Positions 46,213 to 54,938 of a stretch of DNA of 64,000 nucleotides are shown here, piece by piece. Under the pieces are notes generated by a model. The model was not told where the DNA came from. It saw only the letters and a program-made list of their open reading frames with translations, and ran no database searches. Within the stretch, counting starts at the first letter, position 1. Every line of letters starts with the position of its first letter. This DNA comes from Elusimicrobiota bacterium. GTDB lineage: Bacteria; Elusimicrobiota; Elusimicrobia; UBA1565. Both the position numbers and the translations under genes were made by a program. Location: the NCBI GenBank assembly GCA_016196755.1, contig JACPXC010000045.1:1-64000 (forward strand), in the 5' to 3' direction.

Positions 46213-49007
46213 CCGGGCTCCTTTCCGTAGGACTTCATCAGGAAATCGAAGAGCGACTTCGCCTTCTCGTGGTCCGGGTCGGCCTTGAGCGCCTCGCCCA
46301 GCGCGTCGGCGGCCTCGCCGCCTTTGCCGTCGTCCATCGACCACTGCGCGGCCTTCATCCACATGTCGGCGGCGCGCGTGCCCTTGAGGCGCTTGGCGGC
46401 GGCCACCGCGGCGCGGCGGGCCCCGGCGTCGTCGCCGGTGGCGCGCCAGGCGTCGGCGGCCACGAGCAAGGCCTCGACGCTGGGATGCGCCATGTCGCCG
46501 AGCGCCGTCAGGGCCTCCCCGGGCCGGCCGTTCTCGAACTCGATGCGCGCCAGCCAGACCCGCGGGGCCTCGGCGCCAGGGCGTGCCTTGGCCCACTCCT
46601 TGGCCAGAGCCAGGCGCCAGGCGTCGCGGCGGCCGGAGTTGTAGGTGAGGACGGCGGCATATTCCTCGTCGCTCAAGCGCCGCTTCTTCCAGGCCAGGTA
46701 GCGGCGCAGCAGCAGCTCCTCGCGCCGCGGACCGAAGCCGTCCTCGACGCTCTCGAGCAGCTCGGCGATCGAGCGCAGGTAGCGCCCGCGCGGCGCGGCG
46801 TACTCGAGGAAGGGGCGCAGGTCCTGGTTCAGGCGGCCGTCCTTGGTCGATTCGCGGGTGCTGGGGTCGCCGACCGTCTGGAGGGAGAGCAGGGCGCCTA
46901 GGCCGGGCAGGCCGCCCTTCTTGAGCAGCTCGGCCGGCGGGCCGCTCAGGCGCCGGTCCATGGCCGCGAAGTCGGGCTCCGTACGGCCGTTGAAGCCCAC
47001 GACGAACGCGTCGGCGCCGTTGGTGCGCCAGATCGAGACGTCGTCGAAGGCCTCCGAGAAGCTGCGTAGGACGCTCTTGACCGCCTCGTCGTCGGTCTCA
47101 TAGACGTGGAACCATTGGACCATGACGCCGCCGGGCGCCAGCCGAGAGCGGGCCAGGCGGAAATACTCGACGGTGAACAGGTTGCCGACCCCGGCGATCC
47201 AGGGGTTCGAGGGCTCGCTGACGATGGCGTCCCAGGTCCCCTTCGCTTTGCGCAGGACGGCCCGTCCGTCGCCGACATGGAGGCGCAGGCGAGGGTCTCT
47301 GAGCGGAGCGCCGCTGTTGCCGTTGAAGAAGGCCGAGGCGGCGACGACGGCCGGGGAGATCTCGACGACATCGAGGCGCTCGATGGGCCAGAGCAGGGAG
47401 GTGCCCGCGGTGACGCCCGAGCCCAAGCCTACCAGCAGGGCGGTCTTGGCCTCGGGCCGCAGGACAAACGGGAGCTGGCCCAGCAGGCGCTGGGTGCTCA
47501 TGTCGACGCCGTTGGAGGCGTCGGCCTTCCCGTTGATCATCAGCGCGCGCAGTTTCTCGGCGGGCATCTCCATGACGCTGACCGAGGCCTCGGCGTCGTC
47601 CTGCTGGAAGAGGACCGCGCGCCGCAGGCGCAGGGCGTCGAGGTATTCGTGGAACGAGAGGTCGAACACTCCCTGGAAGCGGTGGGTGCCGACCGCCAGG
47701 AGCAGGCGGTCCCAGGAGCCTCCCCAGAGCAGGTGCACCCCGAAGGCCGCGGCCCCGAAGGCCGCCACGGCGGCGCGGCGTCGGCGCGGCCAGGAGCCGT
47801 CGGCGCCGACGATCAGGGCGCCCAGCGTGATGTTGACGGCGGCCCCCGCCGTCAAGAGCCCTTGGACGCCGAGCGCCGGCAGGAGGTAGAGGCCCGCCGT
47901 CATGGCGCCGACCACGTTTCCCAAGGCGGCCACGGCGCCGACGGCACCCACGCCGGTGCCGATCATCCCCAGCCGCGCGGCCGCGGTCCGGCTGGCCAGC
48001 GGAAAGGCCGCGCCGAGGAAAGCTGTGGGAAGGAGGGTCAGGAGGAAGCAGAAGCCCAGCTTGCCGGCCTCGAAGAAGTAGTAGCCGCTCTGCGTCTTGG
48101 CGATCAGAGCACTCATCCGGTAAAACAGCCAGGGCAAGCGCTCGTAGACCGGCCAGAAAGCCAGGACGGCCAGCCCGGCGCCGAGCTGGGCCAGGCCGAA
48201 CAGACGCGCCGAGGGCCAGCGGGGCAGGCGGCCCGTGGCGACGGCCAGCGAGCCCAGCCCCATGCCGGCGACAAATCCGGTCAGCATCGCCGTGAAGGAG
48301 TATGTCGAGGCGCCGAGCACGACCGCCATCATCCGGACCCAAGCCGCCTCGTAGCACAGCGTGACGACGCCCGAGACTAAGACGGCGGCAAGGACCAGCC
48401 AGGCCGGCACCCTGTCGGCGCTCTCCGCCTCCGGCTCCGGCGCGACGCCGGGTTCGGGGCCGAAGTCGCGGTCGAAATAGTAGGCGCCGACGGCCACGAG
48501 CAGGCCCACCCCGGCGAAGAGATGGCTGGTCCCGATCAGGCCCAGCCATGGGATCAGCACGAAGCCGGAGAGCAGCGCCCCGAGCGCCGCGCCGGCGTTG
48601 TTGACCGTGTAGAGCCGGGAGACGGTCCGCTCGAGCCCCCCCTCGGAGTGTACGCCGCGCGCCAGGGCCGGCAGGGTCCCTCCCATGAGTACCGCCGCCA
48701 GGGTGACGAGGAGGATGCCGCCCGGCAGAGGCAGGACCCAGGGGGCGACGAAGCCGCAGAGCGCTATCCCGAGCTCGAGGAGAGCGAAGAGACGCAGGGG
48801 GCGTTCGGCTTCGTCGGCGGAGGGGCCGAGCAGGAAGCCGCCGGCGGCCAGGCCGCCTAGGAAGGCGGCCAGCACGGCCGCCTGAGCGGCGGCGTTGCCG
48901 CCGAGGGTGAGGGTCAGGAACTTGGCCCAGACCACCTCGTAGCCCAGCGCGCAGGCGCCGGAGAGGAGGAAGAAGACGCCGACGACGAAACGCGAGGCGC
49001 GCGTCAC
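46209..49007 (-). CDS. MFS-like membrane protein fused to spermidine-synthase and TPR domains
   Basis: The 932-residue protein has about 12-14 membrane segments at residues 1-430. It then has a SpeE-like domain with LLVGLGSGVTAG near residue 490, VVEISPAVV and the EPSNPWIAGVGNLF motif. TPR-like helices occupy the C-terminal 200 residues (ADAWRATGDDAGARR). Start is GTG. Proteins of this layout are widespread and their substrate is unknown. The gene at 43320 has a similar but smaller plan. Confidence 0.78.
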   Translation of the reverse strand: MTRASRFVVGVFFLLSGACALGYEVVWAKFLTLTLGGNAAAQAAVLAAFLGGLAAGGFLLGPSADEAERPLRLFALLELGIALCGFVAPWVLPLPGGILLVTLAAVLMGGTLPALARGVHSEGGLERTVSRLYTVNNAGAALGALLSGFVLIPWLGLIGTSHLFAGVGLLVAVGAYYFDRDFGPEPGVAPEPEAESADRVPAWLVLAAVLVSGVVTLCYEAAWVRMMAVVLGASTYSFTAMLTGFVAGMGLGSLAVATGRLPRWPSARLFGLAQLGAGLAVLAFWPVYERLPWLFYRMSALIAKTQSGYYFFEAGKLGFCFLLTLLPTAFLGAAFPLASRTAAARLGMIGTGVGAVGAVAALGNVVGAMTAGLYLLPALGVQGLLTAGAAVNITLGALIVGADGSWPRRRRAAVAAFGAAAFGVHLLWGGSWDRLLLAVGTHRFQGVFDLSFHEYLDALRLRRAVLFQQDDAEASVSVMEMPAEKLRALMINGKADASNGVDMSTQRLLGQLPFVLRPEAKTALLVGLGSGVTAGTSLLWPIERLDVVEISPAVVAASAFFNGNSGAPLRDPRLRLHVGDGRAVLRKAKGTWDAIVSEPSNPWIAGVGNLFTVEYFRLARSRLAPGGVMVQWFHVYETDDEAVKSVLRSFSEAFDDVSIWRTNGADAFVVGFNGRTEPDFAAMDRRLSGPPAELLKKGGLPGLGALLSLQTVGDPSTRESTKDGRLNQDLRPFLEYAAPRGRYLRSIAELLESVEDGFGPRREELLLRRYLAWKKRRLSDEEYAAVLTYNSGRRDAWRLALAKEWAKARPGAEAPRVWLARIEFENGRPGEALTALGDMAHPSVEALLVAADAWRATGDDAGARRAAVAAAKRLKGTRAADMWMKAAQWSMDDGKGGEAADALGEALKADPDHEKAKSLFDFLMKSYGKEPG

Positions 49008-49048
49008 CTCGCAAGCATATCCCGGTAGCGGGGAGGAGGCAAGAGGCG

Positions 49049-49054
49049 TACAAT
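49049..49054 (+). promoter_or_regulatory. -10 element TACAAT before the first DUF2079 gene
   Basis: TACAAT is 6 bases before the ATG at 49061, with no Shine-Dalgarno between. The second DUF2079 gene has the same box 7 bases before its ATG. Confidence 0.5.
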
Positions 49055-49060
49055 GCTTCG

Positions 49061-51238
49061 ATGACGGCGTCCGCGGTTTCCGCGATCAGGGCTTGCTACG
49101 ACGCCGGGCTGAGCGCGGTCTCCTTTTCCGTCTTGGCCGGGGCGGCCGCCATCGCGGCGGTCGGTCCTTTGCGGGCGAGGCTGGAGGCCGCGCTGGCGCG
49201 CGGGGACGCGCTCGAAGGAAAGCGCGCGGCGGCGCTCCTTCGCGCCGCGGCCGTCCTGCTCCTGCTCGGCGCCCTCGCGCTGAAGGCTGTCCAGTACCTC
49301 TCCTTCCAACTGCTCTCCGACGCCGCCGTCATCGCCAACACGGCCGCCTCGGTCCTCGACGGCCGGGGGCTGGCCTGCTCGATCGACGGCACGCCCAGCG
49401 TCCTGACGGTCCATTTCGCCTTCTTCATCCCGCTCTTCCTGTCCCCCCTCCTCCTGGCGTGGCCGAGCATCCTCGTCCTCGCGCTGGCGCAGGCCGCGGC
49501 GGTGGTCTCGTGCATCGCGGCCGCGTATCGGATCGCCGCGCGGACTTCGCGTTGGGCGGGCCTCTTGGCCGCGACGGCCGTGGCCTGCCATCCTCTCCTT
49601 CACGAGCTCCTGACGGCCAACGTCGAGAACGCGGTATGGGGCGCGCCTCTGGCGCTATGGGGTCTGGAGCGCTGGACCGCTGGCCGCCGCCCCTGGGCGG
49701 TCTGGCTCTGGGTCCTGGCGCTGACGACCCGGGAGTCCTTCCCGTTCACCGTAGCGGGGCTGGGCGTCTGGTGGGCGCTGACGGAGGGCCGCGAGAACCG
49801 GAGTCGGGTCCCCATCGCGGCGGCCGTCGTCCTCGGAGCGGCGCTGCTGTGGCTCCTCGAGATGAAGGTCGTCTGGTCGCACGCCTACGGAGACTCTCTG
49901 AACGCGGGCTATTGGAGCCGCTACGCGCATTTCGGGGCCAACAGCACGGAGGTCATGGCGACCGTCTTTCGGCGCCCTTGGCGTCTGGCGCTCTGGATGC
50001 TCCGTCCCGAGGGCTGGGTGCTCCTCCTCCGGGAGGCGGCTCTGATGGGCCTGGCGCCGCTGGCCGCCCCGGCGGCGTTGCTCCTCTACGCGGCCTCGGC
50101 CTCCCATTATCTCCTGCAGGAGACCTACAACCTCTCGGTCCAGAACGCGTCGTACGTCTTTGGGCCGCTGGCTTTCGCGGCGGCTTCCGGCCTCGCCCGA
50201 CTCGATGCCCATCCGCGCCTGGCGGGCCGCCGGGCCTGGCTCGCCGTCCCCGTCCTTCTTGCGGCCGGCATCGGCCTGCGCGACGCCTCGCGCGTGGTGC
50301 ATCCCAGCCTCGGACTCGACATCGTCTCGGCCGGGCCGGCGCTGGTCGGGCGCGTGCCCCGAGGGGCGTCCGTCTGGGCTGACGAGTTCGCCGGCCTCTG
50401 GCTGAGCGCCCGCCCCCAGGTGAAGCTGCTCAGGGTCGGAGGTCTTCCGGTCCGCTTCGAGCGGCTGCTGTTCCGTCCCGAATACGTCCTGCTGAGGAAG
50501 GTCTCGGCGGCCACCATGCCGCCGGAGGAGCGCGCGAGGACGTTCTCGTTTTTCGCCCGCGAAGGCTACGTCGCGGTGGCCGACTCGGGCCCGCTGGTCC
50601 TGGTCAAGGACCCGGAGGCTCCCCATGGCCGGTCGGGTTCCCCGGCGCTCTCCCTGCCGCCCGGGTCCGGAGACCCGGCCCTGGCGGCTCGCTGGCTGGG
50701 GGCGCTCTTTGACTCCGAGCGGACCAGGACGGCTTTGGCGGCCTATCCGCCCGACCTCCGCGTCGAACCCTACGCCGCCGAGGAGCACGTCAACCTGGGC
50801 CGCGCGTTGTCGGGCCGCGGCCTCTACCCTCTTGCGTCCTCCCATTTCCGGGCGGCGTTGGCGCTGCAGCCCGACCTGCTCGAGGCGCACAACAACCTCG
50901 GAAACGCCCTCATGGCCCAAGGCCGGATGGCGGAGGCGGAGGCCTCGCTGCGCGCCGCCTTGGCTCGCGCTCCCGGCAATTCCAAGGTTCGCTACAACCT
51001 CGGCAATGTCCTGCTGAAGACCGGCAAGCTGGCCGAGGCGGCCGCGCAGTTCGAGGCCGGGCTGGCGGCGGAGCCGCGCAACGCGCAGCTGCTCAACAGC
51101 CTGGGCGCGGCGCACCTCCTGTCGGGACGGCGCGACGCCGCGCGCGCCGCCTTCGAGGCGGCGCTGGCGGTCGATCCGGGGCTGACCGACGCGGCGGAGA
51201 ATCTGAGGGTCCTGGGCCGGCGCGCTAAAGGCAGCTGA
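49061..51238 (+). CDS. DUF2079 membrane protein with TPR tail (paralogue 1)
   Basis: The 725-residue protein has about 10-12 membrane segments in residues 10-400. It carries DUF2079 traits: VHFAFFIPLFLSPLLL, a GRGLACS loop and the ALTTRES motif. A soluble domain follows, containing FRPEYVLLRK. Three or more TPR repeats begin near 565 (LEAHNNLGNALMAQGRMAEAE). DUF2079 is thought to relate to glycosyltransferases of the PMT/GT-C type, with the acidic loop near the first helix. It shares length and plan with the gene at 52205. Confidence 0.75.
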   Translation: MTASAVSAIRACYDAGLSAVSFSVLAGAAAIAAVGPLRARLEAALARGDALEGKRAAALLRAAAVLLLLGALALKAVQYLSFQLLSDAAVIANTAASVLDGRGLACSIDGTPSVLTVHFAFFIPLFLSPLLLAWPSILVLALAQAAAVVSCIAAAYRIAARTSRWAGLLAATAVACHPLLHELLTANVENAVWGAPLALWGLERWTAGRRPWAVWLWVLALTTRESFPFTVAGLGVWWALTEGRENRSRVPIAAAVVLGAALLWLLEMKVVWSHAYGDSLNAGYWSRYAHFGANSTEVMATVFRRPWRLALWMLRPEGWVLLLREAALMGLAPLAAPAALLLYAASASHYLLQETYNLSVQNASYVFGPLAFAAASGLARLDAHPRLAGRRAWLAVPVLLAAGIGLRDASRVVHPSLGLDIVSAGPALVGRVPRGASVWADEFAGLWLSARPQVKLLRVGGLPVRFERLLFRPEYVLLRKVSAATMPPEERARTFSFFAREGYVAVADSGPLVLVKDPEAPHGRSGSPALSLPPGSGDPALAARWLGALFDSERTRTALAAYPPDLRVEPYAAEEHVNLGRALSGRGLYPLASSHFRAALALQPDLLEAHNNLGNALMAQGRMAEAEASLRAALARAPGNSKVRYNLGNVLLKTGKLAEAAAQFEAGLAAEPRNAQLLNSLGAAHLLSGRRDAARAAFEAALAVDPGLTDAAENLRVLGRRAKGS

Positions 51239-52166
51239 GGATCAGCCAGGCCGCGGCGGAGAGGTAGAGGGCCAGCAGGACGGCCAGCGCCTGGCGGTCG
51301 GCCGTCACCGCGCGCGCCACGCTGCCGCGCTCGAGGAGCCAGGTGCTGCGCACCACCACGCCCAAGCCGGAGATCATGAAAAGGTAGGCGCCCAGGTAGA
51401 CCTTGTCCATGAGGACCAGGTAGGAGATCTCCGGCAGCTCGTCGTTGAGGGTGATCTGCAGGGCCACCACCGTCAATAGCGCGGTGATGCCTATCCCGAC
51501 ACGCGAGTCCACGTGACGGGGGTGGAAGAGGAACATGAGCGCCGCGCAGAGCACCACGCAGAGGATGGGCACCAGGAGCTTCGCCGCGTAGGTGAGGCGC
51601 GGCCGCTCGATGGGGACCTCGAGACGCACGCGGGAATAAGTCTCCGGGCGGGTCCGCCGAGGGTCGCCGAAGGCCGTCGGATAGGCCCTTGGAGCGACGC
51701 TCAAGCGCGGCTTGCCGATGCGGAACCCCGGCAGCTCCAGGGCTGGGTCGACGGTGGCGGCGTCGGGTCCGGCGCGGTACTCGAGCTCGTCGGCCCCGCG
51801 CCGGTGGTCCTCGAAGTCCACCACAAGGGTCTGGCGGTCGAAGGGATAGTCGTCGAGCCGGAGCTTCCGGCTGAAGCGGCCGTTGACGCGCACGACCTGG
51901 TAGAGCTCCCCCCCGGCGCGCACCGGCTTCTCGTGGTCGAGCTGGCGGGTCTGGCTCCAGGTCTCGAAGGGGTTGATGAACTCCAGTGTGGCGGCCGGGT
52001 CGAGCGCGGGGTCGGTCCAGCGGAACCAGAGGTAGAGGTCCACGCTGTAGCTGTGGGTCTTCACGTCGAGGTCGTGGATGTCGTTGACGTGCACGCCGAC
52101 CGAGACGGGCGACGGCGACCCGGCGGCGGGGAGGGCCAGGCAGGCGGCCAGGGCGGCGGCGAGCAT
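51225..52166 (-). CDS. pentameric ligand-gated ion channel homologue
   Basis: The 313-residue protein has a signal peptide (MLAAALAACLALPAAGSP). A beta-sandwich ligand-binding domain follows, with the pro-loop DDYPFDRQTLVVDFED that stands where the Cys-loop is in animals, without the cysteines. Four membrane helices follow: M1 LLVPILCVVLCAAL, M2 RVGIGITALLTVVALQITLN, M3 YLVLMDKVYLGAYLFMI and M4 ALAVLLALYLSAAAWLI. This is the plan of the prokaryotic channels GLIC and ELIC. AGGAG is 6 bases before the ATG. It overlaps the DUF2079 gene end by 14 bases. Confidence 0.9.
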   Translation of the reverse strand: MLAAALAACLALPAAGSPSPVSVGVHVNDIHDLDVKTHSYSVDLYLWFRWTDPALDPAATLEFINPFETWSQTRQLDHEKPVRAGGELYQVVRVNGRFSRKLRLDDYPFDRQTLVVDFEDHRRGADELEYRAGPDAATVDPALELPGFRIGKPRLSVAPRAYPTAFGDPRRTRPETYSRVRLEVPIERPRLTYAAKLLVPILCVVLCAALMFLFHPRHVDSRVGIGITALLTVVALQITLNDELPEISYLVLMDKVYLGAYLFMISGLGVVVRSTWLLERGSVARAVTADRQALAVLLALYLSAAAWLILSCL

Positions 52167-52177
52167 GGTCGTCTCCT

Positions 52178-52183
52178 AGTATA
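52178..52183 (-). promoter_or_regulatory. -10 element TATACT for the ion channel gene
   Basis: TATACT on the minus strand is 11 bases upstream of the ATG, directly before the AGGAG Shine-Dalgarno. It is divergent from the TACAAT promoter of the second DUF2079 gene. Confidence 0.45.
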
Positions 52184-52191
52184 ACACAAGG

Positions 52192-52197
52192 TACAAT
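52192..52197 (+). promoter_or_regulatory. -10 element TACAAT before the second DUF2079 gene
   Basis: TACAAT is 7 bases before the ATG at 52205 with no Shine-Dalgarno, the same arrangement as at 49049. Confidence 0.5.
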
Positions 52198-52204
52198 CCC
52201 GGCA

Positions 52205-54382
52205 ATGGGAGCCTTCATCGCGGCCGCGGCCGGCGCGCACGACGCTCTCCTGGCCGGGTTGGGCGGGGCGGCTTGGGCCGCCGCGGCGGCGCTCCTCGTT
52301 CCCAAGGTCCGGGAGTGGATATCCCTGGCGCTGGATAGGCTGGACGCCGCTGGGCCGGGGTCCCTGGCCCGTGCCGTCTTGGCCTGCGGGGCGCTGGCGG
52401 CAGCGTATCTCTGCTTTCTGAAGTCGTGCCAGTACTACGGTTTCCAGCTTCCCTCCGACACGTCATATATGGTCAATTCCACCGCCAATTTCTTGGCGGG
52501 CCGCGGCCTGGCCTCGACCGTCTTCGGCGTGCCCAGCGTCCTTTCGGTGCATTTCGCGTTCTTCGTCCCCGTGTTCCTGTCCCCGGTCCTGTTCTTCTGG
52601 CCCAGCGCGCTGGCGCTTTTGTTCCTGCAATCCGCGGCCCTGGCCTCGATGGGCCCGGCGGCTTACTTCCTGGCGAGGCGGCGCTGCGGGAACGGGTTGG
52701 CGCTGGTGCTCATGGCCCTAGTCCTGGCGCATCCCTCGCTGCAGGCGATGGCGGCCTCCAATCTCGACGACGCGGTCTTTCTCGCTCCTCTCACCTTATG
52801 GGGGATGGCGCTGTGGGCGTCGGGGCGCGGCCGGTGGGCGGCGGTCGCGCTGCTCTTGGCTCTGACGACCCGCGAGCAGGTGCCGATCACGATCGCCGGC
52901 GCGGGGCTCTGCTGGGGCCTGTTCGCCGACCGGCCTTGGCGCCGGCGCGCCGTCGAGGGAGCGGCCGTCGTCCTCGGCGCGGCGGCGCTGTGGTTTGCCG
53001 AGATGCGGGTGGTGGCGGCCCATGGCAGCGCTCTTGAAGCCGACCTTTTTTCGCGCTACTCCAACCTGGGCAATACCCCCTCGGAGGTCATCGGGACCGT
53101 CCTGAGCAGGCCCTGGCTTCTCGCGCGCGCGATGGTATGGCCTCCGGCGCATATCGCTCCGTTGGCCGCGACCGCGCTGTTTATGGGGCTTTTCCCCTTG
53201 GCGCATCCACCGACCTTCGTCTTTTTCTGGCTGTCCTCCGCGCACCACCTCCTCCAGGCGAATTACGTCTTCGAACTGCGCGAGGGGGCCTACTCATTTG
53301 CCCCTTTGGTCCTGGCCGCCGCTTTCGGACTCGCAAGACTCGGGGCTCTGCCGAAGCTTCGAGGGCGACGCGCCTGGATCCTGGCGCCGGCGCTGGCCGC
53401 CGTCGGCCTCGGTCTGCGCGGCGCCCCGCGTACCCTGCTCACAGGATTTGGGGAGCAGTACCTCCAGGCCGCTCCGCCGCTGGCGGCGCTGGTGCCTCCC
53501 AAGGCCAGCGTATGGGCGGAGGAGTATGTCGGAGTTTGGCTGGCGGCCCGGCCGGAATTGAAGCTCATCCACGGGGACCGGCTGTCGCTGCGCTTCGACG
53601 AGCTGCTGTTCCGGCCTGAATACGTTCTGTTGGATAAAGGGACCCTGCTGTTTCTTCCGCCCGATGACAAGGAGCGGGTGCTGGGTTTCCTGGCGCGGGA
53701 AGGCTACGCCAAGGTGTCGGAAGCGGGCTCCCTCGTGCTCCTCAAGGATCCCGACGCTCCGCGCGGAGGCTTCTCTCCGTCTTTGACGCTCGAGCGGCGA
53801 GCGGAGGACGCCGGCCGTCTCGAGGCCTATCTGGTCGGGATCTTGGATTCGGAGCGCAGCCGGACCCTCCTCGCGGACCTTCCTCCCGACCTTCGATACG
53901 AGCCTGAGGGAGCGGACCAGAGGATGCGATTCGCCCAACTTCTCCTTACGCGCGGTCTCACGGCGCAGGCGGCGCCGCATGCCAAGCAGGCGGTGGCTAT
54001 GCGGCCGGATCAATGGGAGGGTCGGGCCGTCCTGGCCGATGTCCTGGCCAAGCAAGGGGATTGGGAGGGAGCTCTGCGCGAGTATGAGGCCGCTGCGTCG
54101 CTCAACCCGCGCTCCGCCGACGTGCTCATGGGCGTCGGAAATCATCTGCTCCGAGGCGGCAAGGTCGGAGCGGCCCTGCGCCGCTACGACGAGGCTCTGC
54201 TGCTGGAGCCGGGCAAGTCGGCCCTCCACTCCAACCGCGGGGTGGCTCTCCAGCTGATCGGCCGGCGGGAGAAGGCCCGCCTGGCGTTCCTTGAGGCGCT
54301 GCGCCTCGATCCCGGCAACGCGACCGCCAAGCGCCACCTCGCTCAACCCGCGGTGGCTGAGCGCCCCGTCCCGAAACGCTAG
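52205..54382 (+). CDS. DUF2079 membrane protein with TPR tail (paralogue 2)
   Basis: The 725-residue protein matches paralogue 1 along its length: VHFAFFVPVFLSPVLF, LALTTREQ, FRPEYVLLDK and a TPR tail with LLEPGKSALHSNRG. It has about 10-12 membrane segments. The shared length and promoter box suggest a local duplication that kept the ion channel between the copies. Function probably concerns the cell envelope, by family. Confidence 0.75.
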   Translation: MGAFIAAAAGAHDALLAGLGGAAWAAAAALLVPKVREWISLALDRLDAAGPGSLARAVLACGALAAAYLCFLKSCQYYGFQLPSDTSYMVNSTANFLAGRGLASTVFGVPSVLSVHFAFFVPVFLSPVLFFWPSALALLFLQSAALASMGPAAYFLARRRCGNGLALVLMALVLAHPSLQAMAASNLDDAVFLAPLTLWGMALWASGRGRWAAVALLLALTTREQVPITIAGAGLCWGLFADRPWRRRAVEGAAVVLGAAALWFAEMRVVAAHGSALEADLFSRYSNLGNTPSEVIGTVLSRPWLLARAMVWPPAHIAPLAATALFMGLFPLAHPPTFVFFWLSSAHHLLQANYVFELREGAYSFAPLVLAAAFGLARLGALPKLRGRRAWILAPALAAVGLGLRGAPRTLLTGFGEQYLQAAPPLAALVPPKASVWAEEYVGVWLAARPELKLIHGDRLSLRFDELLFRPEYVLLDKGTLLFLPPDDKERVLGFLAREGYAKVSEAGSLVLLKDPDAPRGGFSPSLTLERRAEDAGRLEAYLVGILDSERSRTLLADLPPDLRYEPEGADQRMRFAQLLLTRGLTAQAAPHAKQAVAMRPDQWEGRAVLADVLAKQGDWEGALREYEAAASLNPRSADVLMGVGNHLLRGGKVGAALRRYDEALLLEPGKSALHSNRGVALQLIGRREKARLAFLEALRLDPGNATAKRHLAQPAVAERPVPKR

Positions 54383-54385
54383 GCG

Positions 54386-54404
54386 ACTCCGTCCTGGACG
54401 GAGT
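54386..54404. terminator. hairpin after the second DUF2079 gene
   Basis: ACTCCGT and ACGGAGT flank CCTGG, then TCTAAA. The U-tract is weak, so it may be a terminator or only a hairpin. No gene is seen between 54383 and 54522. Confidence 0.4.
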
Positions 54405-54522
54405 TCTAAAGTCCGGCACCTTGGACGATGCTTGTAGCGGTGGGGGAACCTTTTTTGGGGGTCCGGCGTATTATTGGTAGGGCCAAGGGCCCTGGTGGCG
54501 GCAAGTCCTGGGGAGGTAATAT

Positions 54523-54831
54523 ATGGCGATGCCGAGGAAAGCGCGGCCGGAACTGGCGACCAAAGAGGACCTGCGCGCCGCGTTCGTCAAGGTCGCCGTC
54601 GAGCTTCAGGACCGTCCGACCCGCTCGGAGATGCGCGAGGGATTCGACGCGCTAAAAGGTCAACTGGATCGGATGATGGGGACTCTCGACCGGATCTCGG
54701 GTGAGAACTTCGACATCCGGCGCACGCTGACCGTCTTCGACGCGATGTTCCGCGACAATCGCCGTATGATCGAGTCGCATGAGCGGCGCCTGACGACCCT
54801 TGAGGTCGGCCTCCCCCCGCCGACGGCCTGA
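54523..54831 (+). CDS. small coiled-coil protein
   Basis: The 102-residue protein has no signal or membrane segment. Residues about 12-95 are strongly helical with heptads (LKGQLDRMMGTLDRIS, then MIESHERRLTTLE), typical of coiled coils. GGAGG is 7 bases before the ATG. Function unknown. The 107 bases that follow contain a TCCCCG/CGGGGA hairpin and no gene. Confidence 0.6.
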   Translation: MAMPRKARPELATKEDLRAAFVKVAVELQDRPTRSEMREGFDALKGQLDRMMGTLDRISGENFDIRRTLTVFDAMFRDNRRMIESHERRLTTLEVGLPPPTA

Positions 54832-54938
54832 CAATCCCCGAATGGCCGCGCGGGGACAGTCTCTAGAGCTTCTCTCTTGCTCGGCGAAGCTACTTGTCAC
54901 GTAGACAGCGGCCGTCCGATAAAGCTTAGTCGTTGGAG

